Below are positions 56,701 to 64,000 of a DNA stretch of 64,000 bases, piece by piece. How positions within the stretch are numbered: position 1 is the first letter of the stretch; each line of letters opens with the position of its first letter. Under the pieces are notes generated by a model, which was not told the DNA's origin, made no database searches, and saw nothing but the letters and a program-made list of their open reading frames with translations. The position numbers were made by a program, and so were the translations under genes. This stretch comes from Aquimarina sp. Aq78 (GTDB lineage Bacteria > Bacteroidota > Bacteroidia > Flavobacteriales > Flavobacteriaceae), in NCBI RefSeq assembly GCF_900299525.1, contig NZ_OMKA01000016.1, positions 20,864 through 84,863 on the forward strand, given 5' to 3'.

Positions 56701-57030
56701 AACGGGATCTATAGTTACACAACCAATAGAGTACGATGTTTGATCATCAAATATTGGTTTCCAGGTAGTTCCAGAATTTACAGTTTTCCATACTCCTCCC
56801 GAACCAACAGCGACATACCAAATACTTTCATTTTTAGGATGAATAGCAACATCAGCGATCCTACCAGACATAAAAGCCGGGCCTATATTTCTTAGTTTTA
56901 ATCCAGAGAATATCGAATCTAAGAGTACTGTTGATGCTTCTTGTTTCGATTTAGTTCGTTGCCCATAAATAGAAAAAGTAAATACAAGCAAAAATATTAT
57001 GAAAAAGAATTGTGTGAATTTTGTTTTCAT
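53758..57030 (-). CDS. Large exported Asp-box (BNR/sortilin-like) repeat protein
   Basis: A 1090-residue protein with a signal peptide ending IYGQ. At least ten Asp-box repeats S-x-D-x-G-x-x-W can be seen, for example SNDGGASW, SSDGGKTW, STDGGETW, STDRGTTW, TEDGGTNW and TIDGGNHW, which form a large beta-propeller of the kind in Vps10p/sortilin and sialidase-like proteins. The last 350 residues include a beta-rich domain (LLAITNSAGKTIRRIEGPVTPGFHRVAWDLRYP) and a helical end. Often called glycosyl hydrolase, but no catalytic residues are known; it may bind proteins or glycans in the periplasm. Confidence 0.85.
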   Translation of the reverse strand: MKTKFTQFFFIIFLLVFTFSIYGQRTKSKQEASTVLLDSIFSGLKLRNIGPAFMSGRIADVAIHPKNESIWYVAVGSGGVWKTVNSGTTWKPIFDDQTSYSIGCVTIDPVNHNTIWVGTGENVGGRHMGYGDGIYRSNDGGASWTNMGLKTSEHISKIIIHPENSNVLWVAVQGPLWKKGGDRGLYKSSDGGKTWKKTLGDDTWIGVTDLVIDPRNPDQLYAATWQRHRTVAAYMGGGSGSGLHRSTDGGETWEKLKNGLPKSWMGKIGLAISPQQPDILYAAIELDRRTGGVYRSTDRGTTWEKQSDAVAGATGPHYYQELYASPHHFERLYLVDNTMQISEDGGKTFKRMNEEHKHGDNHAIAFKKEDPDYLLVGTDGGLYETFDLTKNWRFIENLPVTQYYKVAVDDSEPFYNIYGGTQDNSTQGGPSRTDNLHGIQNSDWKIVLNWDGHQPATEPGNPNIMYAERQEGNLTRVDLGTGEVIDIQPQPAAEENFERFNWDAPILVSAHDPARIYFASHRIWRSDNRGDKWTTISGDLTKNQERIELSIMGKKQSWDAPWDFLAMSNYNTITSIAESPKQEGVLYAGTDDGIIQATEDGGTNWRKINVGTLPGVPATAFVNDIKADLFDTNTVYVALDNHKYGDFNPYLVKSIDNGRTWKSIKGNLPRRTLVWRIVQDHIQPNLLFAATEFGIYFTIDGGNHWVKLKGGIPTISFRDLVIQRKENDLVGASFGRGFFIFDDFSLLRSVSEAKLKEEAVLFPTRDAWWYIPRPSLSFDDKKGSQGASHYVAPNPDFGAVLTYYLKDGLKTSKENRQEIEKKNKGKDIAFPGWDSVEAERTESKPRILLAITNSAGKTIRRIEGPVTPGFHRVAWDLRYPATNAISLEKQENSFGAPRGFMAAPGKYTATLSKVVNGKVTQLSDPVSFTVKRMHKGTLKGAALEKVTSFWRSYENTIGRVSTLNMQVNKAEKRIKAMKVALQRTNSAPGDLDNRLNTLERSIADLNKEFFGNNSKQRVGEKTKPTIENRMFSIYKGVDRSTYGPTSTHLETMKIIDDQLKTIASKFTVLKNEMDSFSKALQEAGAPFVEE

Positions 57031-57212
57031 GAGAGTATAATTGATGGGTTAGCTTCAAAAAGAAGTAGAAAATTATTGTTATTTCAATAATAATCTCTTA
57101 ACAAAAACATAAAAGTGTCTAAATAAGACTTTACAGGTTTATACTTTCCTTATTTCGGTCTTATAACATAAATATCAAAGCTTTAAATTAATCTTAGATA
57201 GCAATAATTCTA

Positions 57213-57623
57213 TTACATTGAATGTGTTTGTTTAATCTTACAACTTTTATGATCTTTCGTAAATTTCCAATTATAATAATGTGCAATTATCAAAAAAAAT
57301 GTCCCTAAAAAATGTAATGTTCTTTCCAGAAAATGGTTTTCTATTAAAAATCCAATGCAAAAAAGAACTAATGCTGTTAGACACAAAAAAACTGGTAATA
57401 GTTTACCATGGTATTTTTTATATCCATTATATATTGCAAACATTGCAATCATCAGACTGGCTCCTATTAAAAAAATCTCATAGAATTCATCGGTCAGAAA
57501 AGCAAGACCCATCAAAGGAAAGATAGCTATAACAATTGGTAAAAATATACAATGAAGCATACACAAAAATGATGCAGAAAACCCTATAAAATCCCAATTT
57601 ACGTGTATTGTTTTATGTATCAT
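57213..57623 (-). CDS. MerC-like four-helix membrane protein
   Basis: From ATG 57623 the protein has 136 residues (an ATG at 57650 would add nine). It has four transmembrane segments. The first holds SFLCMLHCIFLPIVIAIFP, with the paired Cys typical of MerC-like metal transporters. The neighbouring divergent Fur-type regulator supports a metal role. Related genes often lie next to Fur-type regulators in flavobacteria. Mercury transport itself is not shown; zinc or another metal is possible. Confidence 0.75.
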   Translation of the reverse strand: MIHKTIHVNWDFIGFSASFLCMLHCIFLPIVIAIFPLMGLAFLTDEFYEIFLIGASLMIAMFAIYNGYKKYHGKLLPVFLCLTALVLFCIGFLIENHFLERTLHFLGTFFLIIAHYYNWKFTKDHKSCKIKQTHSM

Positions 57624-57791
57624 ACTAATATAAAATTGACCAATTGGCATAAACCGTATTCTTTTTTTAGAATACTAGTTTTTTAACTCTTCTCTATTGT
57701 TAACTCTTGTATTATGTACTGTTTTTTATCAGAACTAAAAATTGATGCAATAGCAACCAGATTTTTTTTGTAATTTTCAGTATCAAATTAC

Positions 57792-57816
57792 ATTAACGCA
57801 ACAATGTTGCAATAAT
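57792..57816 (+). promoter_or_regulatory. Palindromic operator upstream of the Fur-family gene
   Basis: GCAACA-A-TGTTGC (57798-57810) is a perfect 13-base palindrome, extended by matching ATTA (57792-57795) and TAAT (57813-57816) outside two mismatched bases on each side. It lies about 35 bases before the regulator ATG at 57850, a typical place for autoregulation by a Fur/Zur-type dimer. Sequence suggests it; no binding data exist here. Confidence 0.6.
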
Positions 57817-57849
57817 ACAAAAAATATAGTTTTCAATTACATTTTGGGA

Positions 57850-58230
57850 ATGAAAAAAACAAGAAATACACAGAAACAGGATTTTGTTATAGATATACTT
57901 GCCAATGCAAAGCATACCATGTCTGTAGAGTCTATTTTAAAAGCAATGCCTATAAAAGTTAATAAGACCACTGTATATAGAATCTTAGAGCGGTTTGCAG
58001 AAAAAGGGAAAGTACATTTTGTAACTGGTGAGGATGGCAAGGCTTATTATGCGCTTTGTAATGATTGTAATATCAAACATGAAATGCATAATCATATTCA
58101 TTTTCAATGTAAATCTTGTAACAAAGTAACTTGTCTGCCTCATAAAATAGAGGTTCCAGAACTTAAAGATTTTGAAATACAAGAAACTCAATTCCTAATG
58201 ATAGGAATTTGTGATGCGTGTATAAATTAG
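57850..58230 (+). CDS. Fur-family metalloregulator (possibly Zur)
   Basis: From ATG 57850 (a TTG at 57844 adds two residues) the protein has 126 residues. The winged helix has SVESILKAMPIKVNKTTVYRILERFAEKG, the Fur helix-turn-helix. The metal region has MHNHIHFQCKSCNKVTCLPHK and the C-terminal GICDACIN, giving CxxC pairs for structural zinc. It is shorter than most Fur proteins. The divergent MerC-like gene, a ZIP transporter 2 kb away and the palindrome upstream point to zinc-type control, which is inference. Confidence 0.85.
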   Translation: MKKTRNTQKQDFVIDILANAKHTMSVESILKAMPIKVNKTTVYRILERFAEKGKVHFVTGEDGKAYYALCNDCNIKHEMHNHIHFQCKSCNKVTCLPHKIEVPELKDFEIQETQFLMIGICDACIN

Positions 58231-58235
58231 TGTTG

Positions 58236-59393
58236 TTAATTCTGATACTTTGCCTTTTTACTTCCTGCATACATTTCATACTTAACTAACCTGGCTTCTA
58301 ATTTTCCATTAAACACTTTTATTTTACGGGATGGTCGAAGTCCAACATGTTTTAATGCTTCAAGATTTGCAGTAATAAACCAAGCATTTGTACCAGGATA
58401 ATTTCGTTTCAGTGTATCCCCTATTTGAGAATAAAATTCTTCTATATTAACTTCTAACCGTTCGTCATAAGGAGGGTTAAATACGATATGAAGTGGTCCT
58501 TCAACTTCTTTTTCAGATTCAAAGAAGTCTCCTTCTTTTATTTTTATAAAATCAGTAAGATTAGCATTTTCTATATTAACATTTGCCTTTCTAACGGCAG
58601 AGTATTCTTTATCTATTCCTATTATTGAATGATGGAAATCTCTGGTTTTATTAAGACAGGCTTCTTCTATTTTTTCAAACAGGTCTAAATCCCAATCCAA
58701 CCATTTTTCAAAAGCAAACTCTTTACGATTTATATTTGCCGGAATATTACAAGCAATCATAGCTGCTTCGATAGCCATAGTACCACTACCACACATGGGA
58801 TCCAGAAAATCACTTTGTCCGTCCCAACCAGAAAGTAACAACAAGCCAGCTGCCAAGACTTCATTAATCGGAGCTATATTAGTTGCTGTGCGATATCCTC
58901 TATGATGCAATGAACCACCAGAACTGTCTAATGATACTGTACATAGATCACGTTGGATATGTATATCAATCGAAAGATCAGGATGTTCTGTATCTACATT
59001 TGGTCTCTCACCTGTTTCTTCCCTAAACTGATCTACAATTGCATCTTTTGTCTTTAATGCGATAAACTTAGAATGACTAAAAATGGTAGAATTAACTGTA
59101 GCAGAAATAGCAAAAGTGTCTTCTAAACCTAAATACTCTTGCCATCGTATACTTTGAATAAAATCATAGATATCTTTTTCGTTTTTTACCTTTTGGGAAG
59201 TAATTGGTTTTAAAATTTTCACTGCAGTTCTTAAACATAAATTTGCCTTATACATAAAACCTGTATCACCATAAAAACTAACCATACGGTTTCCAATTTC
59301 TACTTTTTGAGCACCTATTTTTCTAAGTTCATTTGCAAGAACTTCTTCAAAACCATAAAGGGTCTTGGCTACCATTTTAAACGAATTACTCAC
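58236..59393 (-). CDS. THUMP-domain RNA methyltransferase (RlmL N-terminal type)
   Basis: The 385-residue protein has a THUMP domain (about 40-160) and a SAM-dependent methyltransferase domain with FLDPMCGSGTMAIEAAMIA and the NPPY motif in VFNPPYDERLEV, as in the guanine-N2 methyltransferases of the RlmL/TrmG10 group. It probably methylates 23S rRNA G2445 or a tRNA guanine. The start is taken as the GTG at 59393 (V/MSNSFKMVAKT), which fits related proteins; a GTG at 59411 and the ATG at 59375 are alternatives. Confidence 0.88.
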   Translation of the reverse strand: MSNSFKMVAKTLYGFEEVLANELRKIGAQKVEIGNRMVSFYGDTGFMYKANLCLRTAVKILKPITSQKVKNEKDIYDFIQSIRWQEYLGLEDTFAISATVNSTIFSHSKFIALKTKDAIVDQFREETGERPNVDTEHPDLSIDIHIQRDLCTVSLDSSGGSLHHRGYRTATNIAPINEVLAAGLLLLSGWDGQSDFLDPMCGSGTMAIEAAMIACNIPANINRKEFAFEKWLDWDLDLFEKIEEACLNKTRDFHHSIIGIDKEYSAVRKANVNIENANLTDFIKIKEGDFFESEKEVEGPLHIVFNPPYDERLEVNIEEFYSQIGDTLKRNYPGTNAWFITANLEALKHVGLRPSRKIKVFNGKLEARLVKYEMYAGSKKAKYQN

Positions 59394-59485
59394 TATTCTT
59401 ATTTTCGACACGAAGGTATTTAAATTTTTAAGTGTAAAGGTTTAAAACTTTAAACGACTTCTATAATTAAACCGTAAAAATACAC

Positions 59486-59493
59486 TAATTTTG
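59486..59493 (+). promoter_or_regulatory. -7 box of the methyltransferase-ZIP operon
   Basis: TAATTTTG (59486-59493) matches TAnnTTTG and lies 6 bases before the ATG at 59500. As for rlmD, this leaves a very short leader if 59500 is used, or about 20 bases if the ATG at 59518 is used. Confidence 0.55.
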
Positions 59494-59499
59494 CGCCCT

Positions 59500-60231
59500 A
59501 TGCTAAAAGATTCAACAATGTGGTATGCATCATGGTTTGACACACCATACTATCATATCTTATATAAAGATAGAAATCACACTGAGGCTAAAGACTTTAT
59601 GGATAATATCACTAAGTATCTAAGCTTAGAAGCTGGTGAAAAAATTTTGGATTTAGCTTGTGGTAAAGGTCGACATAGTATCTATTTAAATACATTAGGT
59701 TATGATGTGACTGGTGTAGATCTCTCTAAAAATAGCATTGAATATGCTTCGCAATTTGAGAATGAAACATTAAAATTTAGGGTTCACGATATGTGTCAAC
59801 CTTATTCTGAGAAATTCTCTGCTGTTTTTAATCTTTTTACCAGCTTTGGCTACTTTGACAAAGAAGAAGATAATCTAAATACGATTAAAGCGATTAAATC
59901 AGATTTAAATGAAAAAGGATTTGGCGTTATTGATTTTATGAATGTTGAATATATCATTAATAATCTGGTTGCTGAAGAAACAAAAGAAGTTAATAACATC
60001 TCATTTAATATTAAGAGATACTATCAAGATGGATATATCTTTAAAGAAATTAGATTTAAAGATAATAACGAGGATTTTTTATTTACCGAACGTGTTAGGA
60101 GCATTACACTAAATGATTTTGAAAATTATTTTGAAAATGCCAATATAAATTTGTTGGATATTTTTGGCAATTACCAACTTCAAAAATTTGATAAAACTAC
60201 TTCGCCAAGACTCATATTAATTTTTAAATAG
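59500..60231 (+). CDS. Class I SAM-dependent methyltransferase
   Basis: From ATG 59500 the protein has 243 residues; an ATG at 59518 is possible and would give a leader of more usual length. The SAM motif is ILDLACGKGRHSIYL (about 47-61), and the acidic end of strand 2 is VTGVDLSK. The early segment WYASWFDTPYYHILYKDRNH is typical of a flavobacterial group of small-molecule-type methyltransferases. Substrate unknown. Its stop overlaps the GTG start of the ZIP gene by one base, so the two are translationally coupled. Confidence 0.85.
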   Translation: MLKDSTMWYASWFDTPYYHILYKDRNHTEAKDFMDNITKYLSLEAGEKILDLACGKGRHSIYLNTLGYDVTGVDLSKNSIEYASQFENETLKFRVHDMCQPYSEKFSAVFNLFTSFGYFDKEEDNLNTIKAIKSDLNEKGFGVIDFMNVEYIINNLVAEETKEVNNISFNIKRYYQDGYIFKEIRFKDNNEDFLFTERVRSITLNDFENYFENANINLLDIFGNYQLQKFDKTTSPRLILIFK

Positions 60232-60908
60232 TGTACAACTATATATTATCCATAACCGCTGTATTCATAGGAGCTTTATTAGTTTTTATTTTTAAAACTT
60301 CTAATCAAAAGAGTTTAAAACTACTTTTAGCTTTTAGTGGTGCTTTTCTTCTTGCAATTACCATTTTTGATTTATTACCGGAGGTATTTGAGGATAACCT
60401 CTTTGCAAAACGTACTGGTGTTTGGATTATGATTGGTATTCTTCTTCAAAAAGTTCTAGAATATTTCTCTAAAGGAGCAGAACATGGGCACATACATCTT
60501 AATGAAGAGACTCATCGCATTCCAAAATTATTATTTATTAGTTTAGGTCTGCATGCTATACTCGAAGGATTTCCGATACATCATACAGATGGGATTCTGT
60601 TAGGTATAATTATACATAAAATTCCGATTGCAATGATTTTGACTACCTTTTTATTAAATACCAAAATCAAGAAAAGTGTTATTATCATATCATTGACTTT
60701 ATTTGCGTTAATGACACCACTTGGAACTTTTATTGCTGAAAATTTCACTGCAGTTCAGAATTATTATAAAGAAATTACTGCATTGGTTATTGGTATATTT
60801 CTACATGTATCGACCACAATTCTTTTTGAGAGTAATGAAGGCCATAAATTTAATATTACCAAGCTTATGGTTATTCTTATAGCCACCATTACTGCATATC
60901 TTATATAA
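60231..60908 (+). CDS. ZIP-family metal transporter
   Basis: The 225-residue inner-membrane protein has about seven or eight hydrophobic segments. The conserved metal helices are LHAILEGFPIHH (His and Glu around 122-127) and IIHKIPIAM (around 140). A His-rich loop (AEHGHIHLNEETH) precedes them. These are typical of ZIP importers of zinc or iron. The start is a GTG at 60231 that overlaps the stop of the methyltransferase gene. Nearness to the Fur-type regulator suggests zinc, which is inference. Confidence 0.88.
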   Translation: MYNYILSITAVFIGALLVFIFKTSNQKSLKLLLAFSGAFLLAITIFDLLPEVFEDNLFAKRTGVWIMIGILLQKVLEYFSKGAEHGHIHLNEETHRIPKLLFISLGLHAILEGFPIHHTDGILLGIIIHKIPIAMILTTFLLNTKIKKSVIIISLTLFALMTPLGTFIAENFTAVQNYYKEITALVIGIFLHVSTTILFESNEGHKFNITKLMVILIATITAYLI

Positions 60909-60911
60909 TTA

Positions 60912-61340
60912 ATGTTTAGCAAATCAGAATCAAAACAAATACGTCAGGAATTCTGGACCAGCTTTGGTAAAGAATACCCTCGTAAATGGCTTTTATATAA
61001 TACTAAAATTAAAGATGTAACTCTCAAATTTACTTTTACTACAAAAAAAGCTCAAGTATCTATTGATATTGAACCTTATGATGAGATAATCAAAGCATAT
61101 TATTATGACAAACTCATTAGTTTAAAAAACATTCTTACCACCGAATTTGTAGAAGATATTATCTATGAACAATTCTATGAACTTGATAACGGTAAAATTG
61201 TATCTCGTATATATGTAGAGGTAGATAATGTGAGTATTCATAATAGGAACACTTGGAAAGAAACTATGGTTTTTTTATCAAAAAACATGGATAAACTTGA
61301 AGGATTCTTCTTGGAATATAAAGAATATATTAGTGACTAA
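60912..61340 (+). CDS. DUF4268 protein
   Basis: The 142-residue protein starts QIRQEFWTSFGKEY, with the DUF4268 pattern of an alpha/beta domain (VSIDIEPYDEIIKAYYYDKL, YEQFYELDNGKIVSRIYVEV). It has no signal peptide. DUF4268 domains also occur at the C-terminus of some nuclease-like proteins; no role is known for the standalone form. It begins three bases after the ZIP stop and is probably the third gene of the operon. Confidence 0.8.
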   Translation: MFSKSESKQIRQEFWTSFGKEYPRKWLLYNTKIKDVTLKFTFTTKKAQVSIDIEPYDEIIKAYYYDKLISLKNILTTEFVEDIIYEQFYELDNGKIVSRIYVEVDNVSIHNRNTWKETMVFLSKNMDKLEGFFLEYKEYISD

Positions 61341-61670
61341 ATTTGGTTACTTAAAGTATACGGTAATCAATTTATTACACACACAATCCCTCCTTATAAC
61401 TACTATATCCTATTAAAAGATTAAAATCAGTTGATTCACTCATATATAAAACTAATCTCTTCTTAATTAAAAACTGATATACAGACTCATAGACTATAAT
61501 TATAGCCTTTCTAAGGGGCTAATTAGATTGTTTTAATAAAAGTAAGTTTAGGACTACAATTGTATATCACAAAATAACAAATATTATTATTTAATCATGA
61601 TTTTATGCATTTTAACCGATTATTTGTTAATTTTTTAATATATTTAAACACCCCTAATCTATGTTGAACA
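61341..61670 (+). other. Gene-free stretch before the hybrid histidine kinase gene
   Basis: About 330 very AT-rich bases. A weak hairpin AGCC/GGCT lies around 61503-61520. No clear TAnnTTTG box or terminator was seen. Confidence 0.45.
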
Positions 61671-63887
61671 ATGAAGACTGTCAAAATTAACAAGCATTAC
61701 ATATGTTTATTATGTATGAGTTTGCTTTATTCTATTGCATATACTCAACAATATGAAGAAATGTCTTTTTCGGAATTAGAAAATGTAATTATCCACACTG
61801 AAGATCATTTAAATTCAACAATAAGAAGAGCCAATGGCATCATGATTATTGAAACAATAATTGATATTTCTGAAAAATTTAACCCTAAACAAGAATATTA
61901 TTTAAAAGGATACTCATATAATTTACTTGGAAAAATTCACTTTTCGACAAAAGATTATAAAGAAGCACTTAGAAACTATAAAATTGCCGAGTTATTCGTA
62001 AAAGAACTTGAAGGATTCCCAGAACTAGCCATAGATATAAATAACAACATTGCCCTGGTTTACATAAATGGGTTTAACAAACCTAAAAAAGCTCTTAGAA
62101 GAATAAAGCATATATATGAAAAATCTGATGATTTAAATGAAAACTCTCAACATATTTTAGCCTTAAACCTGGCGGATATTTATATAAAAACAAAGAATTA
62201 CAAAAAAGCTTATCGTCTATTAGAAAAGTGCAAGAAGTACTTTATTAATCAGCAACAACAACCTTCAAAATTAGCCACTACATATACCAGTTATGGTGAA
62301 TATTATTATCATAATAAAAGGTATAGTACTGCAATAAAGTATTATGAATTAGCTGCAACCATTGCAGAAAAAAATCAATTGTTTAGACAAGCAATGACCA
62401 TTTATAAAAAATATGAAGATTTATTGGTTAAAATTGGAAAAGAGGATAAAGCATATTTAATTCTAAAAAAATATACTAAACATCATCAAACAGCACTGGA
62501 AATAGAAAAATTAGAAGCCGAACAATATAAAAAACAATTAATCGTAAGTGAGGAAAAAAATACTATAGAAACTCAAAAGGCACAGCAATCGAAAACCATA
62601 TCCATTTTTACGGTCTCTCTACTTCTATTATGTTTGATACTCTTTTGCTTCTTTATTTATAACCATAGAAAAACAAAAATCCTCGGGAAATCTCTCGCTC
62701 TTCGAAATAAGCAACTTAAAATTTCAAAAGAAAAATCTGACCACCTAGCAGCAGTAAAAACAAAATTTATATCTACTGTTAGTCACGAACTCAGAACTCC
62801 GTTATATGGAGTTGTAGGGTTATCATCAATTCTAATGGAACGAATTAAGGATGAAGAAAATCATAAGTTTATAAAACTAATGAAGTTTTCTGCAGATCAT
62901 TTACTAAATCTTATTAATGATGTACTTCAAGTTTCTAAAATGGAATCTTATGAGATACGTCTTGACAAATCTACTTATGATATTAAAAATCTAGCAGATG
63001 ATATTAAAAATTCATTCGAATATCAAGCTGATAAAAATGGTAATACTTTGCACCTTAATTTTGATCCCAATATTCCTAATTTGCTTATTGGCGATTCTGT
63101 GAGATTATCTCAGATTTTTATTAACCTTATTAGTAATGCTAATAAATTCACCAAAAAAGGGAATATTTGGTTAAATTTTATAAATCCAATTATTACTGAT
63201 AACATGGTCGAAATTACTTTTGAAATAAAAGATGACGGAAGAGGAATTCCTTTAGACAAACAAGAAATAATCTTTGATAAATTTTCTCAAGCCAATTCCA
63301 AAGATCATACTACAGGAACTGGTCTTGGATTACATATAGTTAAGAACTTAGTTGATCTACATGGAGGAGATATCAAAATAAAAAGTTTTCCAGAACAAGG
63401 TTCTACATTTTATTTCACTATCTCTTTTGAAATTGATACTGTAAGTGAGATAAACAATAAAACAAATAACACCAAAAACTGTATCTCATTATTAAACACT
63501 AAAGATTATAATATTCTAATTGTTGAGGATAATAAAATAAATCAAATAGTTACACAAAACATTCTTAAAACAAAGGGATACTATTCTGAAATTGCTGATG
63601 ATGGACTTGTAGCCATCGAAATGGTGAAAGAAAAAAAGTATGACCTTATATTAATGGATCTAAATATGCCAAATATGGGTGGAATGGAATCTACTAAAAT
63701 AATTAGAGAATTTAACTCTCATGTACCTATTATAGCATTGACGGCCTCAGATACGCAAGATACCATAAAAGCAATACTTAATTCAGATTCTGGTTTTAGT
63801 GATTTCATGAGAAAGCCTTACAAAAGTGAAGAGTTTTTTCGAAAAATTGAATTAAATATTTCTAGTACAGTTTCAAAAGCTTCATAA
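61671..63887 (+). CDS. TPR hybrid histidine kinase / response regulator
   Basis: The 738-residue protein has a signal-like N-terminus, periplasmic TPR-type helices (about 75-300), one transmembrane helix (311-330), a HisKA dimerisation domain with the phospho-acceptor His372 in SHELRTPLYG, an HATPase domain (Asn489 in SNANKFT, GRGI, TGTGLGLHIVK), and a C-terminal receiver domain with the phospho-acceptor Asp663 in LMDLNMPN and Lys715 near the end. The layout suggests envelope sensing through TPR partners. No separate DNA-binding regulator is adjacent, so its output is unknown. Confidence 0.93.
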   Translation: MKTVKINKHYICLLCMSLLYSIAYTQQYEEMSFSELENVIIHTEDHLNSTIRRANGIMIIETIIDISEKFNPKQEYYLKGYSYNLLGKIHFSTKDYKEALRNYKIAELFVKELEGFPELAIDINNNIALVYINGFNKPKKALRRIKHIYEKSDDLNENSQHILALNLADIYIKTKNYKKAYRLLEKCKKYFINQQQQPSKLATTYTSYGEYYYHNKRYSTAIKYYELAATIAEKNQLFRQAMTIYKKYEDLLVKIGKEDKAYLILKKYTKHHQTALEIEKLEAEQYKKQLIVSEEKNTIETQKAQQSKTISIFTVSLLLLCLILFCFFIYNHRKTKILGKSLALRNKQLKISKEKSDHLAAVKTKFISTVSHELRTPLYGVVGLSSILMERIKDEENHKFIKLMKFSADHLLNLINDVLQVSKMESYEIRLDKSTYDIKNLADDIKNSFEYQADKNGNTLHLNFDPNIPNLLIGDSVRLSQIFINLISNANKFTKKGNIWLNFINPIITDNMVEITFEIKDDGRGIPLDKQEIIFDKFSQANSKDHTTGTGLGLHIVKNLVDLHGGDIKIKSFPEQGSTFYFTISFEIDTVSEINNKTNNTKNCISLLNTKDYNILIVEDNKINQIVTQNILKTKGYYSEIADDGLVAIEMVKEKKYDLILMDLNMPNMGGMESTKIIREFNSHVPIIALTASDTQDTIKAILNSDSGFSDFMRKPYKSEEFFRKIELNISSTVSKAS

Positions 63888-63894
63888 ATGTCAT

Positions 63895-63928
63895 AAAAAA
63901 AACCCTTCATAATATTATGAAGGGTTTT
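63895..63928. terminator. Bidirectional terminator: kinase gene and rRNA operon
   Basis: AAAACCCTTCATAAT (63899-63913) and ATTATGAAGGGTTTT (63914-63928) form a perfect palindrome of 15 bp per arm. On the minus strand it ends in a U tract and sits directly after the 5S rRNA; on the plus strand it follows the kinase gene. Confidence 0.9.
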
Positions 63929-63931
63929 CAA

Positions 63932-64000
63932 GGAAGGCGGCGACCTACTCTCCCACGATTGTAGTACCATTGGCGCTAACGGGCTTAACTTCTCTGTTCG
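63932..64000 (-). rRNA. rrf: 5S ribosomal RNA, partial (3' part)
   Basis: The last 69 bases or so read, on the minus strand, as the 3' part of a 5S rRNA, with the conserved GGGAGAGTAGGTCGCCGCC near the 3' end (63937-63955). The gene runs past the window end; the rest of the rRNA operon lies to the right. The 3' end is set by the terminator stem and is approximate by a few bases. Confidence 0.88.

Noticed and set aside
53758..57030. Glycosidase function of the Asp-box protein
   Set aside because: Asp-box repeats only show a beta-propeller. No catalytic residue set for a sialidase or other hydrolase can be pointed out.
1..64000. CRISPR array, insertion sequence, prophage or tRNA gene
   Set aside because: No regular direct repeats with spacers, no transposase or integrase, no phage structural gene and no cloverleaf sequence were recognised.

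Overview
The window comes from the chromosome of a low-GC member of the Bacteroidota, most likely a marine-type flavobacterium (Flavobacteriaceae; the exact genus is not established). The evidence is the AT-rich sequence, promoters of the TAnnTTTG type, the absence of clear Shine-Dalgarno sites, many short Sec-signal proteins and lipoproteins, a TonB receptor with a carboxypeptidase-regulatory-like N-terminus, and protein families typical of that group (DUF6452/DUF6048, CCC-motif membrane proteins, a 6S RNA next to zapA). No insertion sequence, prophage, CRISPR array or tRNA was found. The window ends inside a 5S rRNA gene, the end of an rRNA operon read leftwards.

Region by region. 0-9.4 kb is an accessory region: a GH72-like beta-1,3-glucanosyltransferase, a DinB-like protein, two AraC-type regulators, a GlcG/HbpS-like protein, an aquaporin, small membrane and secreted proteins and an S41 peptidase. 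9.4-12.8 kb is the pta-ackA acetate pathway. 13-21 kb holds outer-membrane and secreted proteins, an AraC-GyrI regulator, a DUF418-type membrane protein, a DUF2911 protein, a TlpA-like lipoprotein, and a Lys/Glu-rich helical protein beside a small acidic lipoprotein. 21-33.5 kb is core machinery: pheT, a TPR protein, gyrA, a ClpC-type ATPase, ribonuclease Y, a 6S RNA, zapA and a coiled-coil ZapB-like protein. 33.6-42 kb is envelope-related: UDP-galactopyranose mutase, a putative galactofuranosyltransferase, an M23 peptidase, a TonB receptor and a cysteine desulfurase. 41.5-47.6 kb has two sister lipoproteins, an Smr protein, a tandemly duplicated DUF2752/CCC-motif membrane-protein pair, ornithine aminotransferase, and an ECF sigma factor with a membrane partner. 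47.7-57 kb has rlmD, small hypotheticals, DUF6452/DUF6048, gamma-glutamyltransferase and a large Asp-box protein. 57-64 kb has a MerC-like protein divergent from a Fur-family regulator with a palindromic operator, two methyltransferases, a ZIP metal transporter, a DUF4268 protein, a TPR hybrid histidine kinase and the 5S rRNA.

Most of the window is ordinary flavobacterial chromosome. The points worth following are the bacterial GH72-like enzyme without a signal peptide, the 6S RNA, the duplicated DUF2752/CCC pair with TTG starts, the sister lipoproteins of which only one carries an Asp-rich repeat block, the GAAC-N16-CGTC promoter in front of the ECF sigma gene, and the Fur/MerC/ZIP metal group with its 25-base operator. 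I did not find strong evidence for a wholly new multi-gene system. All function calls rest on motif recognition by eye; no database search was run.
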